Source of the DNA: an uncultured Ruminococcus sp.
Lineage (GTDB): Bacteria; Bacillota; Clostridia; Oscillospirales; Ruminococcaceae
Reading direction: 5' to 3'
DNA length: 64,000 bases
NCBI RefSeq assembly: GCF_937915125.1
Contig: NZ_CALDMP010000021.1
Coordinates: 1 to 64,000 of the forward strand
This document shows positions 6,527 to 14,377 of this stretch, in pieces. Both the position numbers and the translations under genes were made by a program. Positions within the stretch are counted from its first letter, which is position 1. Each line of letters opens with the position of its first letter. The notes under the pieces were generated by a model, which saw only the letters and a list, made by a program, of their open reading frames with translations, was not told the origin of the DNA and did not search any database.

Positions 6527-9181
6527 ATGAAACAAAACCGTGTATTCTGTGCGGTGACGGCTGCAGTCGTTGTCGCCGGAATCCTCACATCAGTGCCGCT
6601 GTCGCTGCCGGTTTTTGCCGGGCAACAGCTGGGACAGACGGATTTTGAAGACGGAGTGGGACTGCCCTGGCATGTCTGTGAATCTGCACCAGGCGAAATG
6701 GAATTTGAGATCACTGACGGAGAATATCGCATCACCATTGTGAATCCCGGCGGTGCATCTAACGGCGGCGAGGATCGCTGGGACTGTCAGTTCCGGCACC
6801 GTGGGCTGACTTTGGAGTCCGGTTGCACCTATGAAGTATCCTATGACATTACTGCCAGCAATAATTGTACTTATTATACTAAAATCGGCGATATGGCAGA
6901 GCCATTTGCAGAGGACTGGCACGGCAATCCCGATGACAGCCAGTACGACGCCTACTGGAATGTGCAGAACCTGACGGCAAACCAGACAGCCACGGTAAAG
7001 GGAACGTTTACGGCAAAGCGTACTGCCGAAGTGGAATGGGCATTCCATATCGGCGGCGATACAGTGCCGGCAGGGACGGTGTTTACCTTTGACAACATGT
7101 CCCTGATCTGCACAAACAGCGATGCCCATGATTATATTCCGGCAAATACTTGGGAGCGTGCAAATATCGTCACCAACCAGGTGGGATATTTTCCAGACTG
7201 CGCCAAGCGTGCAACACTCATCTCCGATGAGAAAAAGGCAGTGGAATTCTCTCTGCTGGACGCTTCTGGTAAGGAAGTATATTCCGGCAAATCGGAACCT
7301 ATGGGAGAGGATGCAGATTCTGACGATTCCGTTCATATCCTGGACTTCTCTGAGGTGACGGACGAGGGGACATATACACTGAAAGCTGGAGATGCTGTCA
7401 GCCGGGAATTCACCATTGGTGGCACGGAAACTTATTCCGGAATGCTCTACGATGCCCTGAACTATTTCTATCAGAATCGCAGCGGTATTGAGGTGGAGAG
7501 TCAGTATATCACTTCCGGGGATGCAGATGGATTGGCACATGCAGCAGGTCACAGCAGTGATGTGGCGAGAATTACCACGGACTGGGACGATTTGCAGAGC
7601 AGCGGCGGCACGCAGGATGTGTCCGGCGGCTGGTATGATGCAGGCGACCACGGAAAATATGTGGTAAATGGCGGCATTGCACTTTGGATGATGCAGAATC
7701 AGTATGAACGTGCTACAGCAAAGGGAACAGAGAATGCCTATGCAGACGGTACGATGCAGCTGCCGGAGCAGGGAAATGATTATCCCGATCTGCTGGACGA
7801 AGCTCGCTGGGAAATGGAATGGATGCTGAAAATGATCGTCCAGGACGGCGAGTATGAGGATATGGTTTACCATAAGGTACATGATATCAAGTGGACGGCG
7901 TTGGGAATAGCACCGGCTGATGATACCGAAGAACGGATCATCAAGCCGCCTACGACCTGCGCTACGCTGAATCTGGCTGCATGTGCTGCACAGGCGGCAC
8001 GGCTCTGGGAGCCATATGACAAGAAATTTGCAGAGGAATGTCTGGATGCCGCTGAGGATGCCTATGAAGCTGCAAAGGAGCATCCGGATCTCTATGCGCC
8101 TTTGGATCAGTCTATTGGCGGCGGTCCCTATGGAGATGACGACGCCACAGACGAGTTTTACTGGGCAGCGTGTGAACTGTATCTAACCACAGGTGAAAAA
8201 GAATATCTGAACGACCTGAAAGATTCGGAGCATTATCTTTCTGTTCCCACAACGCTTTCCGGCGGTGAGGATGTTGATACTGCCGGCAGCTTTGACTGGG
8301 GCAATACTGCTGCCTTGGGAACATTGTCCCTGGCACTGAGCGGCGATTTGCAGGACAAGAAAATTGCGGAAAATGCTGGAGATGCTGTAGCAGATGCGGC
8401 GGATGCCCATCTGAAGCGGGAAGAGAAGCAGGGATACGGTCAGCCGTACGCCCAGAGCAAGCTGAGCTATTCTGACGATGACACTGGCTATGTCTGGGGC
8501 TCCAACTCCTTTGTGGCGGACAATGCGGTGGTCATTGCCTGCGCCTATGACCTGACCGGGGAGCAGAAATATCTGGACGGCGTTGTCAGCGCCATGAACT
8601 ATCTCCTTGGGTGCAATCCCATGGACGTTTCCTATGTTACAGGCTATGGCACCCATGCGGTCATGTATCCCCATCATCGTTACTGGGCGAACCAGATTGC
8701 AGAGGAATATCCTCTTGCACCGGCCGGCGTGCTGGTAGGTGGACCCAATTCCGGTATGCAAGATCCATGGGTACAGGGCAGCGGCTGGCAGAAAGGCGAG
8801 ATCGCACCGGCAAAGTGCTATCAGGATCACATTGAAGCATGGTCTGTCAATGAGTGTACCATCAACTGGAATGAGCCTTTGGCGTGGCTGACGGCATTTG
8901 TCTGCGACAGCAACGGCGGCATTGTTGCCGGTGCAAAGTCTCAGGCGATGGAACAGCTGGAGGCAACTGGTGATCCGGAGAGTCGCAATGCGGATAATTC
9001 CGGCAATGCAAGCGATTCCAACAGCCAGAAAAGCCATAATGATACGGCTTCCAGGACAGACAGCCATGGGGAAAGCGGCGGTTTCCCAGTGACTCTGGTC
9101 ATTGTGCTGGGCGCTGTTCTGCTGGGACTGATCATTGTGGAAGTCTTTGTCTACAAAATGGTGAAAATGAAGAAGAAGTAA
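6527..9181 (+). CDS. Membrane-anchored GH9 cellulase with N-terminal CBM and Ig-like domain
   Basis: This protein of about 884 residues is a predicted cell-surface endo- or exoglucanase acting on cellulose. In order: signal peptide (1-32), a CBM4-like beta-sandwich (about 33-200, starting DFEDGVGLPWHV), the CelD_N-type Ig domain (about 214-300, IVTNQVGYFP), the GH9 catalytic barrel (about 305-800), a Ser/Asn-rich linker (about 810-850) and a C-terminal membrane helix (about 853-876) ending in KMKKK. Catalytic signatures are the nucleophile-region GGWYDAGDHGKYV (about 370) and the acid in NECTINWNEPLAW (Glu about 776). No dockerin or sortase motif is present, so anchoring looks to be by the helix. 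I chose the ATG at 6527 because TAAGGAGG lies 8-9 nt upstream; an ATG at 6488 has no ribosome site. Confidence 0.93.
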   Translation: MKQNRVFCAVTAAVVVAGILTSVPLSLPVFAGQQLGQTDFEDGVGLPWHVCESAPGEMEFEITDGEYRITIVNPGGASNGGEDRWDCQFRHRGLTLESGCTYEVSYDITASNNCTYYTKIGDMAEPFAEDWHGNPDDSQYDAYWNVQNLTANQTATVKGTFTAKRTAEVEWAFHIGGDTVPAGTVFTFDNMSLICTNSDAHDYIPANTWERANIVTNQVGYFPDCAKRATLISDEKKAVEFSLLDASGKEVYSGKSEPMGEDADSDDSVHILDFSEVTDEGTYTLKAGDAVSREFTIGGTETYSGMLYDALNYFYQNRSGIEVESQYITSGDADGLAHAAGHSSDVARITTDWDDLQSSGGTQDVSGGWYDAGDHGKYVVNGGIALWMMQNQYERATAKGTENAYADGTMQLPEQGNDYPDLLDEARWEMEWMLKMIVQDGEYEDMVYHKVHDIKWTALGIAPADDTEERIIKPPTTCATLNLAACAAQAARLWEPYDKKFAEECLDAAEDAYEAAKEHPDLYAPLDQSIGGGPYGDDDATDEFYWAACELYLTTGEKEYLNDLKDSEHYLSVPTTLSGGEDVDTAGSFDWGNTAALGTLSLALSGDLQDKKIAENAGDAVADAADAHLKREEKQGYGQPYAQSKLSYSDDDTGYVWGSNSFVADNAVVIACAYDLTGEQKYLDGVVSAMNYLLGCNPMDVSYVTGYGTHAVMYPHHRYWANQIAEEYPLAPAGVLVGGPNSGMQDPWVQGSGWQKGEIAPAKCYQDHIEAWSVNECTINWNEPLAWLTAFVCDSNGGIVAGAKSQAMEQLEATGDPESRNADNSGNASDSNSQKSHNDTASRTDSHGESGGFPVTLVIVLGAVLLGLIIVEVFVYKMVKMKKK

Positions 9182-9212
9182 GATAGTATTTTTACTCTTT
9201 ATTGCATATCAC

Positions 9213-9253
9213 AAAACGGCGCATCAGATGGGAAATTCTGATACGCCGTTTTT
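9213..9253 (+). terminator. Terminator after GH9 gene (usable on both strands)
   Basis: AAAACGGCG and CGCCGTTTT close a strong hairpin that also pairs ATCAGA with TCTGAT. It is flanked by A- and T-runs and lies between the convergent GH9 and SDR genes. Confidence 0.85.
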
Positions 9254-9277
9254 ATGCTCTATTATTTTGGAAAAAGT

Positions 9278-10081
9278 TTACCATGTACGAGAATTCATTT
9301 GTCTGAACTGTGCTACAGTCGGTACATGGGAATTCAGTCCGCCGTCTACATTAACGATCTGACCGGTCACATAGCAGCTTTCGTCCGAGGCGAGGTATAC
9401 ACACATGTGTCCGATATCCTCCGGGCAGCCGTAGCGATTTACCATGATATTGCTTGTAAAGATGTCCTTTACGACCTGCGGTACATGTGCCTCGTTTTCC
9501 GGTGTGACAATGAGACCGGGTCTGACACAGTTGCAGCGGATATTCTGCTTGCCGTACTGCAATGCGGTGGACTGGGTCAGCAGATCTACACCGGCTTTTG
9601 CACTAGCATATGCCGTAGAGCTTAAATCGCCGCCGCAAGATGCCATGGAACCGATGTTGATGATAGAACCGCCGTTCTCATTGTTTTGCAGATAGGGCAG
9701 TGCACACTTTGTGGCATAGAACGTACCGCGCAGGTCGCTCTGGAAAATGTTGTCCCACATCTCCAGAGTCAATTCATCAATACGACCATCTTTCAAACTG
9801 ACATTTGCTGCGTTATTTACCAGAATATCAATCTTTCCGTATTTTTCAGCAGTATCCGCAAACAGCTGCTCAATGCTTTCCGTAATGGTGATATCCATGA
9901 AATGATAGGATGCCTCTCCGCCTTCTTTTGTGATGGTATCTACCACTGCCTGACCTTTTGCCTCACGGCGGCCGCAGATAACAACTTTAGCGCCTTCCGC
10001 TGCAAACAATCTTGCAATACCGATGCCGATGCCGCTGGTGGAGCCAGTAACAATGGCAACTTTTCCCTTTAATCTGTCCAT
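9278..10081 (-). CDS. Short-chain dehydrogenase/reductase (SDR)
   Basis: This 267-residue NAD(P)-dependent oxidoreductase has the cofactor glycine motif TGSTSGIG, LVNNAANVS and the catalytic triad Ser (SMASCGG) with Tyr-Lys in YASAK. The C-terminal GQIVNVDGG is typical of classical SDRs. I chose the ATG at 10081 because AGGAGG lies 6 nt upstream; the frame extends about 28 codons further but without a ribosome site. The residue after the first glycines (CGRREAKG) is compatible with NADP. The substrate is unknown. The genes around it suggest sugar or polyol metabolism, but that is only context. It has its own promoter at 10251-10279. Confidence 0.85.
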   Translation of the reverse strand: MDRLKGKVAIVTGSTSGIGIGIARLFAAEGAKVVICGRREAKGQAVVDTITKEGGEASYHFMDITITESIEQLFADTAEKYGKIDILVNNAANVSLKDGRIDELTLEMWDNIFQSDLRGTFYATKCALPYLQNNENGGSIINIGSMASCGGDLSSTAYASAKAGVDLLTQSTALQYGKQNIRCNCVRPGLIVTPENEAHVPQVVKDIFTSNIMVNRYGCPEDIGHMCVYLASDESCYVTGQIVNVDGGLNSHVPTVAQFRQMNSRTW

Positions 10082-10250
10082 AATAACCTCCTGCGTTTTT
10101 ACATATCTTTTTATTCTTGATGAAATTTCATGAGCAAAGTGACATATGCACAACGAAAGATACATGATGTCTGTGTTTAGTGTAATTTGGCGATTTTGAA
10201 AAGACGTTGTGCAAAATCACGATTTTTCTCGTATTTTCTCATCTGTATTT

Positions 10251-10279
10251 ATTATAAATCATCCAAATGAAAATGTCAA
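10251..10279 (-). promoter_or_regulatory. Sigma-A promoter of the SDR gene
   Basis: TTGACA (10274-10279), 17 bp, TATAAT (10251-10256) on the minus strand. The leader is about 165 nt. The 331-nt divergent gap 10082-10412 holds this promoter and the rightward one at 10349-10377; nothing else was recognised. Confidence 0.8.
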
Positions 10280-10348
10280 GCTTTTTTGTACGAATCCCGT
10301 AATACGCATCAGAATGCTCCGCGTATATTTGTCGATTTTGGGTGAAAC

Positions 10349-10377
10349 TTGACAGAACCCGAAAAATTTTATATAAT
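10349..10377 (+). promoter_or_regulatory. Sigma-A promoter of the patatin gene
   Basis: TTGACA (10349-10354), 17 bp, TATAAT (10372-10377). Confidence 0.85.
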
Positions 10378-10412
10378 AGTATCATTATCTCAACCGGAAA
10401 AGGAGTCAGAAA

Positions 10413-11285
10413 TTGAAAACGGGAATAGCCTTAGAGGGTGGTGCAGAACGCAGCGCATTTACTGCTGGCGTATTGGATTCTCTTATGGAGCGGGGATTTT
10501 ATGCCTCTGCTGTCTCCGGCACTTCAGCAGGCGCTGGGTGTGCTTTGAATTATCGTTCTGGGCAGAAGGGCATTGCATTAGATATGATGATTATGGAAAG
10601 GAAAAAGCGTTATTTCGGGATCCGGCACATGGTGCATTCGGGGCATTTTTTAAATCTGGATCGTATGGCGTATGAATATGCCAGTCGGGTGGACTGGGAC
10701 GCCTGCTGTAAGTCGTTTATGCAAACGGATTTTGTGGCTACTTGTTGTGAGGATGGTGAACCGGCATATCTGACCGATTCCGGCAGCAAACGGCGTATGT
10801 TTACTGCCATAAAAGCGTCCTGTGCGCTGCCGATCATTTGTGAGCCTGTGGAACTGGATGGGAAACACTATGTGGATGGCAGTATTGCCGATCCTGTTCC
10901 ATTTTTACATTTATTAGAAACAGGATGCGAAAAGGTACTGGTAGTTCTCACTGGAGGTGAAGGTGCGCATCCCACGGATTATGCACGTCTGCGTCTGCTG
11001 CTTCGGCGGTTGTATTATCAGAAGTATCCCAACTTGTATTATGCGATAATACATCGGATCGCACGGTATGAACAGCAAATGTGTCATATGGAACAGGCAA
11101 AGAAGGAAAAACGTGTCTTTGTTCTGCGTCCGCAGATCCCGCCCATTCCCTTGTTTACGCAAAATGAAGAGAAAATCAGAGCCTATTATCAACATGGCTG
11201 TGATCTGGTAAAAGAATCCTGGAGTGCCATTTACACATGGCTGCAAACCGCTCCGAAATATGGTGAAAAGTCCCTGATGCAGTAA
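10413..11285 (+). CDS. Patatin-like phospholipase
   Basis: This 290-residue cytoplasmic lipid acyl hydrolase resembles the YjjU group. The oxyanion segment is EGGAERSAFTAGVL, the nucleophile elbow is GTSAG (Ser about 40), and the aspartate of the catalytic dyad is in VDGSIADP (about 155). The start is TTG at 10413, preceded by AAAGGAG at 8-9 nt, and it gives the expected short N-terminus ahead of the first strand. It is a single-gene unit with its own promoter. The terminator overlaps the last codons. Confidence 0.9.
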   Translation: MKTGIALEGGAERSAFTAGVLDSLMERGFYASAVSGTSAGAGCALNYRSGQKGIALDMMIMERKKRYFGIRHMVHSGHFLNLDRMAYEYASRVDWDACCKSFMQTDFVATCCEDGEPAYLTDSGSKRRMFTAIKASCALPIICEPVELDGKHYVDGSIADPVPFLHLLETGCEKVLVVLTGGEGAHPTDYARLRLLLRRLYYQKYPNLYYAIIHRIARYEQQMCHMEQAKKEKRVFVLRPQIPPIPLFTQNEEKIRAYYQHGCDLVKESWSAIYTWLQTAPKYGEKSLMQ

Positions 11286-11310
11286 GAGTAAAGCTGCGTC
11301 AGGGACTCTT
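11269..11310 (+). terminator. Terminator overlapping the patatin stop codon
   Basis: Arms 11269-11282 and 11294-11307 are 14 nt each with one mismatch. The T-tract after it is weak. It lies between convergent genes. Confidence 0.6.
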
Positions 11311-11316
11311 TGCGTA

Positions 11317-12006
11317 TTATTCGGGGAGCAATACTTCCCGATTCGTGCCGTAGAATATGTCGTCTTTTCCTGCAACCATTTCACAGAATTGTTTCAGGCG
11401 ATCCCAGTTGTGGTTCCCTTCAAATTCATAGCTGTGTCCCCAGATATAGAAGATCTGCGGCGTATCCGATTCCAGCTGTAAAAATTGTTCTGCCAGCGAA
11501 AATAACTGAGGATCGTCGTGATGGCAGGTAGGCTGGAATTGCAGGAGATCAGCTTGCTCTTCAAATTGGTGAGAACTGACAGTGTTTCGCGCATATTGCA
11601 GATTTTCCCGGGAAATCTCCTCTATAACAGTTTCGTTGTATACGCCGTAGGCATACGCCATTCCCACAGGACGGGTGCCATAGATCTCGTTAATCGCAGC
11701 GATGTCCGAATCCAGCTCATGTCGGATTTCCTCTCGGGTCAGTTCCGTCAGATTCAAGTGGCGGCTGCCGTGTACGGCGATCTCATGTCCCTGGTAGATC
11801 TGGGGACATTCCGCCAGGTTCAGACGGTGTACCCAGAGTGTGTCACGATATTTCCATGTACCGTGATCGTGATCCAGTCCTGTGTTGACATTAAAGGTGG
11901 CTTTCATACCATAGGTGTTCAGAATGTCCAGCAGCGGTAAGTCCTGTTCGTTGCCGTCGTCGTAGCTGAAGGTGATTGCTTTTCGATAGTGCTTTTTCCA
12001 GTTCAT
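11317..12006 (-). CDS. Polysaccharide deacetylase (NodB domain)
   Basis: This 229-residue protein has the NodB homology fold, a metal-dependent carbohydrate de-N- or O-acetylase. Motif 1 is TFSYDDG (paired Asp near residue 16), and motif 2 is VHGSRHLNL, which gives the two metal-binding histidines in the H-(S/G)-x-x-H pattern. No signal peptide is visible, so unlike cell-wall deacetylases it may act in the cytoplasm. AACGGAGGA precedes the ATG at 12006. It has its own promoter (12030-12058) and converges on the patatin gene. Confidence 0.85.
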   Translation of the reverse strand: MNWKKHYRKAITFSYDDGNEQDLPLLDILNTYGMKATFNVNTGLDHDHGTWKYRDTLWVHRLNLAECPQIYQGHEIAVHGSRHLNLTELTREEIRHELDSDIAAINEIYGTRPVGMAYAYGVYNETVIEEISRENLQYARNTVSSHQFEEQADLLQFQPTCHHDDPQLFSLAEQFLQLESDTPQIFYIWGHSYEFEGNHNWDRLKQFCEMVAGKDDIFYGTNREVLLPE

Positions 12007-12029
12007 GCTTCATCCTCCGTTTTGGTTTT

Positions 12030-12058
12030 ATTATAGCATCGGCGTGGGCTTCTGTCAA
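12030..12058 (-). promoter_or_regulatory. Sigma-A promoter of the deacetylase gene
   Basis: TTGACA (12053-12058), 17 bp, TATAAT (12030-12035) on the minus strand. Confidence 0.85.
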
Positions 12059-12083
12059 TGGATACTTTATTTCAAGAAAGAAT

Positions 12084-12128
12084 AAAAAACAGCCGCAACC
12101 AGATATATTTCCGATTACGGCTGTTTTT
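12084..12128 (-). terminator. Terminator of the small unit at 12.1-12.4 kb
   Basis: ACAGCCG and CGGCTGT arms are flanked by A-runs on the left and T-runs on the right. On the minus strand the hairpin is followed by six T, so it ends a leftward transcript. Confidence 0.8.
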
Positions 12129-12132
12129 CAGG

Positions 12133-12336
12133 TCAGACAGTGGCAGATGTAATTATGGTTTTGTGGGGGAATGTCTTGTGCAGAAAATGCAGGGACAGAT
12201 CCGGGAGCGATTTCGGTTCTGATTCGCAAGAGATCAATCGCTGCTCCGGCAATTCGTAGTAGGACGTTGACTCCTGCCGCAGGGAGACACAGGTCAGCGC
12301 AGCGGCGGCAAGTCTTAGTTGGTGTTGCTTTTGCAG
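12133..12336 (-). other. Possible 67-codon gene or small RNA in a promoter-terminator cassette
   Basis: A leftward promoter (12368-12396), an AGAAAGGAG ribosome-site-like stretch (12346-12354) and a terminator (12084-12128) bracket a transcript of about 280 nt. The frame placed at the right distance from the ribosome site starts with CTG at 12336 and encodes 67 residues (beginning LQKQHQLRLAAAALTCVSLR) of unknown function. A second frame from GTG 12361 (77 codons) has the ribosome site inside it, so it is less likely. No family is recognised. It may instead be an untranslated RNA. The 557-nt gap 12007-12563 contains this unit, the deacetylase promoter and the fuc terminator. Confidence 0.3.
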
Positions 12337-12367
12337 ATGGCAGGACTCCTTTCTGTTTCACCAGTTC

Positions 12368-12396
12368 ATTATAGCATATTATGTTTGACTTGGCAA
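12368..12396 (-). promoter_or_regulatory. Sigma-A promoter of the small unit
   Basis: TTGCCA (12391-12396), 17 bp, TATAAT (12368-12373) on the minus strand. The start point should fall near 12361. Confidence 0.7.
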
Positions 12397-12447
12397 TATG
12401 TTCGACAAAGCTTGTTCAAAGAATATTTTTTTCGGCAAAATGCACGG

Positions 12448-12491
12448 CAAAAAGAAAACCGTCCTCAGGGTGCATCCCAAAGACGGTTTTC
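12448..12491 (-). terminator. Terminator of the fucose operon
   Basis: GAAAACCGTC (12454-12463) pairs with GACGGTTTTC (12482-12491). On the minus strand a T-run follows. It lies 73 nt beyond the isomerase stop. Confidence 0.85.
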
Positions 12492-12563
12492 GCTACGCAA
12501 CTGAATTTTATGGAATCTGCGCCGATCCGCAGGGATCAGACACAGTGTCCAGCATAAGAAAAA

Positions 12564-14363
12564 TTATTTATAGATGGGGCCGTATTCTGTGCAGGCACGG
12601 TAGTCCGCAGCCTCCAGATCTTTTGTGCCGTAGGCACTCCAGGTGTGCGGACGATAGATCCGCTCTTCCGGTACATTGTGCATGGAAACCGGGATGCGCA
12701 GCATACTTGCAAGTGTGATCAGGTCAGCACCGATGTGACCATATGCCAGACAGCCGTGGTTTGCACCCCAGTTTGCCATGACGTGGTATACATCTGCAAA
12801 TGCACCCTCTCCGGTCAGATTTGGCACAAACCAGGTGGTAGGCCAGGTCTTGTCGGTACGTGTATCCAGCGGTTTGTGAATCTCGTCCGGCAGGTCTACG
12901 GTGTAACCCTCTGCGATTTGCAGCAGGGGCTGTGTGCCGTTGAGGATATTCAGACGGATCATCGTTACCGGCATTTCTGCACGGGTGCGGAAATGAGATG
13001 AGAAACCGCCGCCCCGGAAGTATCCCAGATTTGCCGGCTCCCAGTCAGTTGCCTTCAGCATTGCCTGAATATCTTCATCGGTAACATTCCACCAAGGCTT
13101 CATTACGCCGTTTCCAGCCGCATCCTTGGAAGCACCTGTGCCGTCCAGTGCGGCTGCACCGCTGTTGATCAGGTGGATAAAACCATCTGCAGCCTTGCCT
13201 GTGGGCGTAACACCTGTAACACGCTTTACAGCGTCCGGACTCCAGTAGGTACGCACATCTGCAAAAATCGTTGCCGTACCTGTCAGCAGCTTGCCGAAGA
13301 GCATTGCTGTGCCATTAAGACCATCGTTTTCGGTTGCAAGAATGGTCGGCTCTTTCTTGCCGTTCCAGTCAAAGCTGGAGTTGAGAATGGCTTCGGTAAA
13401 ATCACCGTTGGGGAGCCAGTCTGTCCACATGCGCTGTCCCTGGAAACCGCCCAGAATGGCATTGCGTCCGCGGCTTTCTTCCTTCCAGCCCATTTCTGCC
13501 AGCTTCGGATTGCCGAAGAAGATGTCCTGGACAATGAGAGTAAACTTGACGATGAACTCCCATTCCTTTGCCTTTTCCTCTGGTGTGCGAGGTGTTTTGA
13601 TACCAAAGGGGTCGATCTCCTTGTCCTCCGGGACTTCGGTATTAACATCATATCCCTCCGGGCAGTTCTCCTTGACCCATGCCAATGCCTTTTCGTATTC
13701 GTCATGGTCATAGATCTCCAGGTGGATACGGCGGAGAATTTCCGTCAGATCCACCCACTCTGCACGGATGCCCAGATAATTCTGGAAAAAGTCAGAGTTG
13801 CAGTAGGAGCCAGCGATACCCATAGATACGCCGCCCAGCCCTACATATGCCTTGTTGCGCATAACGCCGACAGCAATGGCACATTTTGCAAAGCGCAGGA
13901 TCTTTTCCTGAACATCTGCCGGAACACTGGTGTCATCCTTATCCTGGACATCGTGGCCGTAGATAGAGAATGCCGGCAGACCACGCTGGGCATGTGCTGC
14001 CATGCAGGCGGCCAGATATACTGCACCCGGACGCTCTGTGCCGTTAAAGCCCCAGACAGCCTTGATGGTCAGAGGATTGAGATCCATGGTCTCACTGCCG
14101 TAGCACCAGCATGGTGTTACCGACAGGGTTGCGCAGACATTCTGCGTCTGGAAAAAGGTCTCACATTCATATGCTTCTGCGCCGCCGCCGATGGTGGTGG
14201 GTGAAATGACACATTCTACCGGTGTGCCGTCCGGATAGCGGAGGTTCGATTCAATGAGATTTTTTGCGGCGTTTGCCATGTTCATGGTCTGGACTTCCAG
14301 ATCTTCACGAACGCCGAACTGTCTCCCGTCAATGACGGGGCGAATTCCAATTCTTGGATACAC
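12564..14363 (-). CDS. fucI: L-fucose isomerase
   Basis: This 599-residue cytoplasmic, Mn2+-dependent ketol isomerase converts L-fucose to L-fuculose. The N-terminal RIGIRPVIDGR, the SPTTIGGGAEA segment, the metal-site region ATENDGLNG and the C-terminal WGANHGCLAYGHIGADL are diagnostic for FucI. The length matches the usual 590 or so. It is the last gene of the leftward operon fucA-fucU-kinase-fucI. The family also accepts D-arabinose, but the aldolase and FucU neighbours point to fucose. Start: ATG 14363, 14 nt after the kinase stop, with GTGAGGGA upstream. Confidence 0.95.
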   Translation of the reverse strand: MYPRIGIRPVIDGRQFGVREDLEVQTMNMANAAKNLIESNLRYPDGTPVECVISPTTIGGGAEAYECETFFQTQNVCATLSVTPCWCYGSETMDLNPLTIKAVWGFNGTERPGAVYLAACMAAHAQRGLPAFSIYGHDVQDKDDTSVPADVQEKILRFAKCAIAVGVMRNKAYVGLGGVSMGIAGSYCNSDFFQNYLGIRAEWVDLTEILRRIHLEIYDHDEYEKALAWVKENCPEGYDVNTEVPEDKEIDPFGIKTPRTPEEKAKEWEFIVKFTLIVQDIFFGNPKLAEMGWKEESRGRNAILGGFQGQRMWTDWLPNGDFTEAILNSSFDWNGKKEPTILATENDGLNGTAMLFGKLLTGTATIFADVRTYWSPDAVKRVTGVTPTGKAADGFIHLINSGAAALDGTGASKDAAGNGVMKPWWNVTDEDIQAMLKATDWEPANLGYFRGGGFSSHFRTRAEMPVTMIRLNILNGTQPLLQIAEGYTVDLPDEIHKPLDTRTDKTWPTTWFVPNLTGEGAFADVYHVMANWGANHGCLAYGHIGADLITLASMLRIPVSMHNVPEERIYRPHTWSAYGTKDLEAADYRACTEYGPIYK

Positions 14364-14377
14364 GATGATCCCTCACT

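Noticed and set aside
8960..9181. Dockerin or sortase signal at the GH9 C-terminus
   Set aside because: No duplicated calcium-binding loop and no LPXTG; only a linker, a helix and a basic tail are seen.
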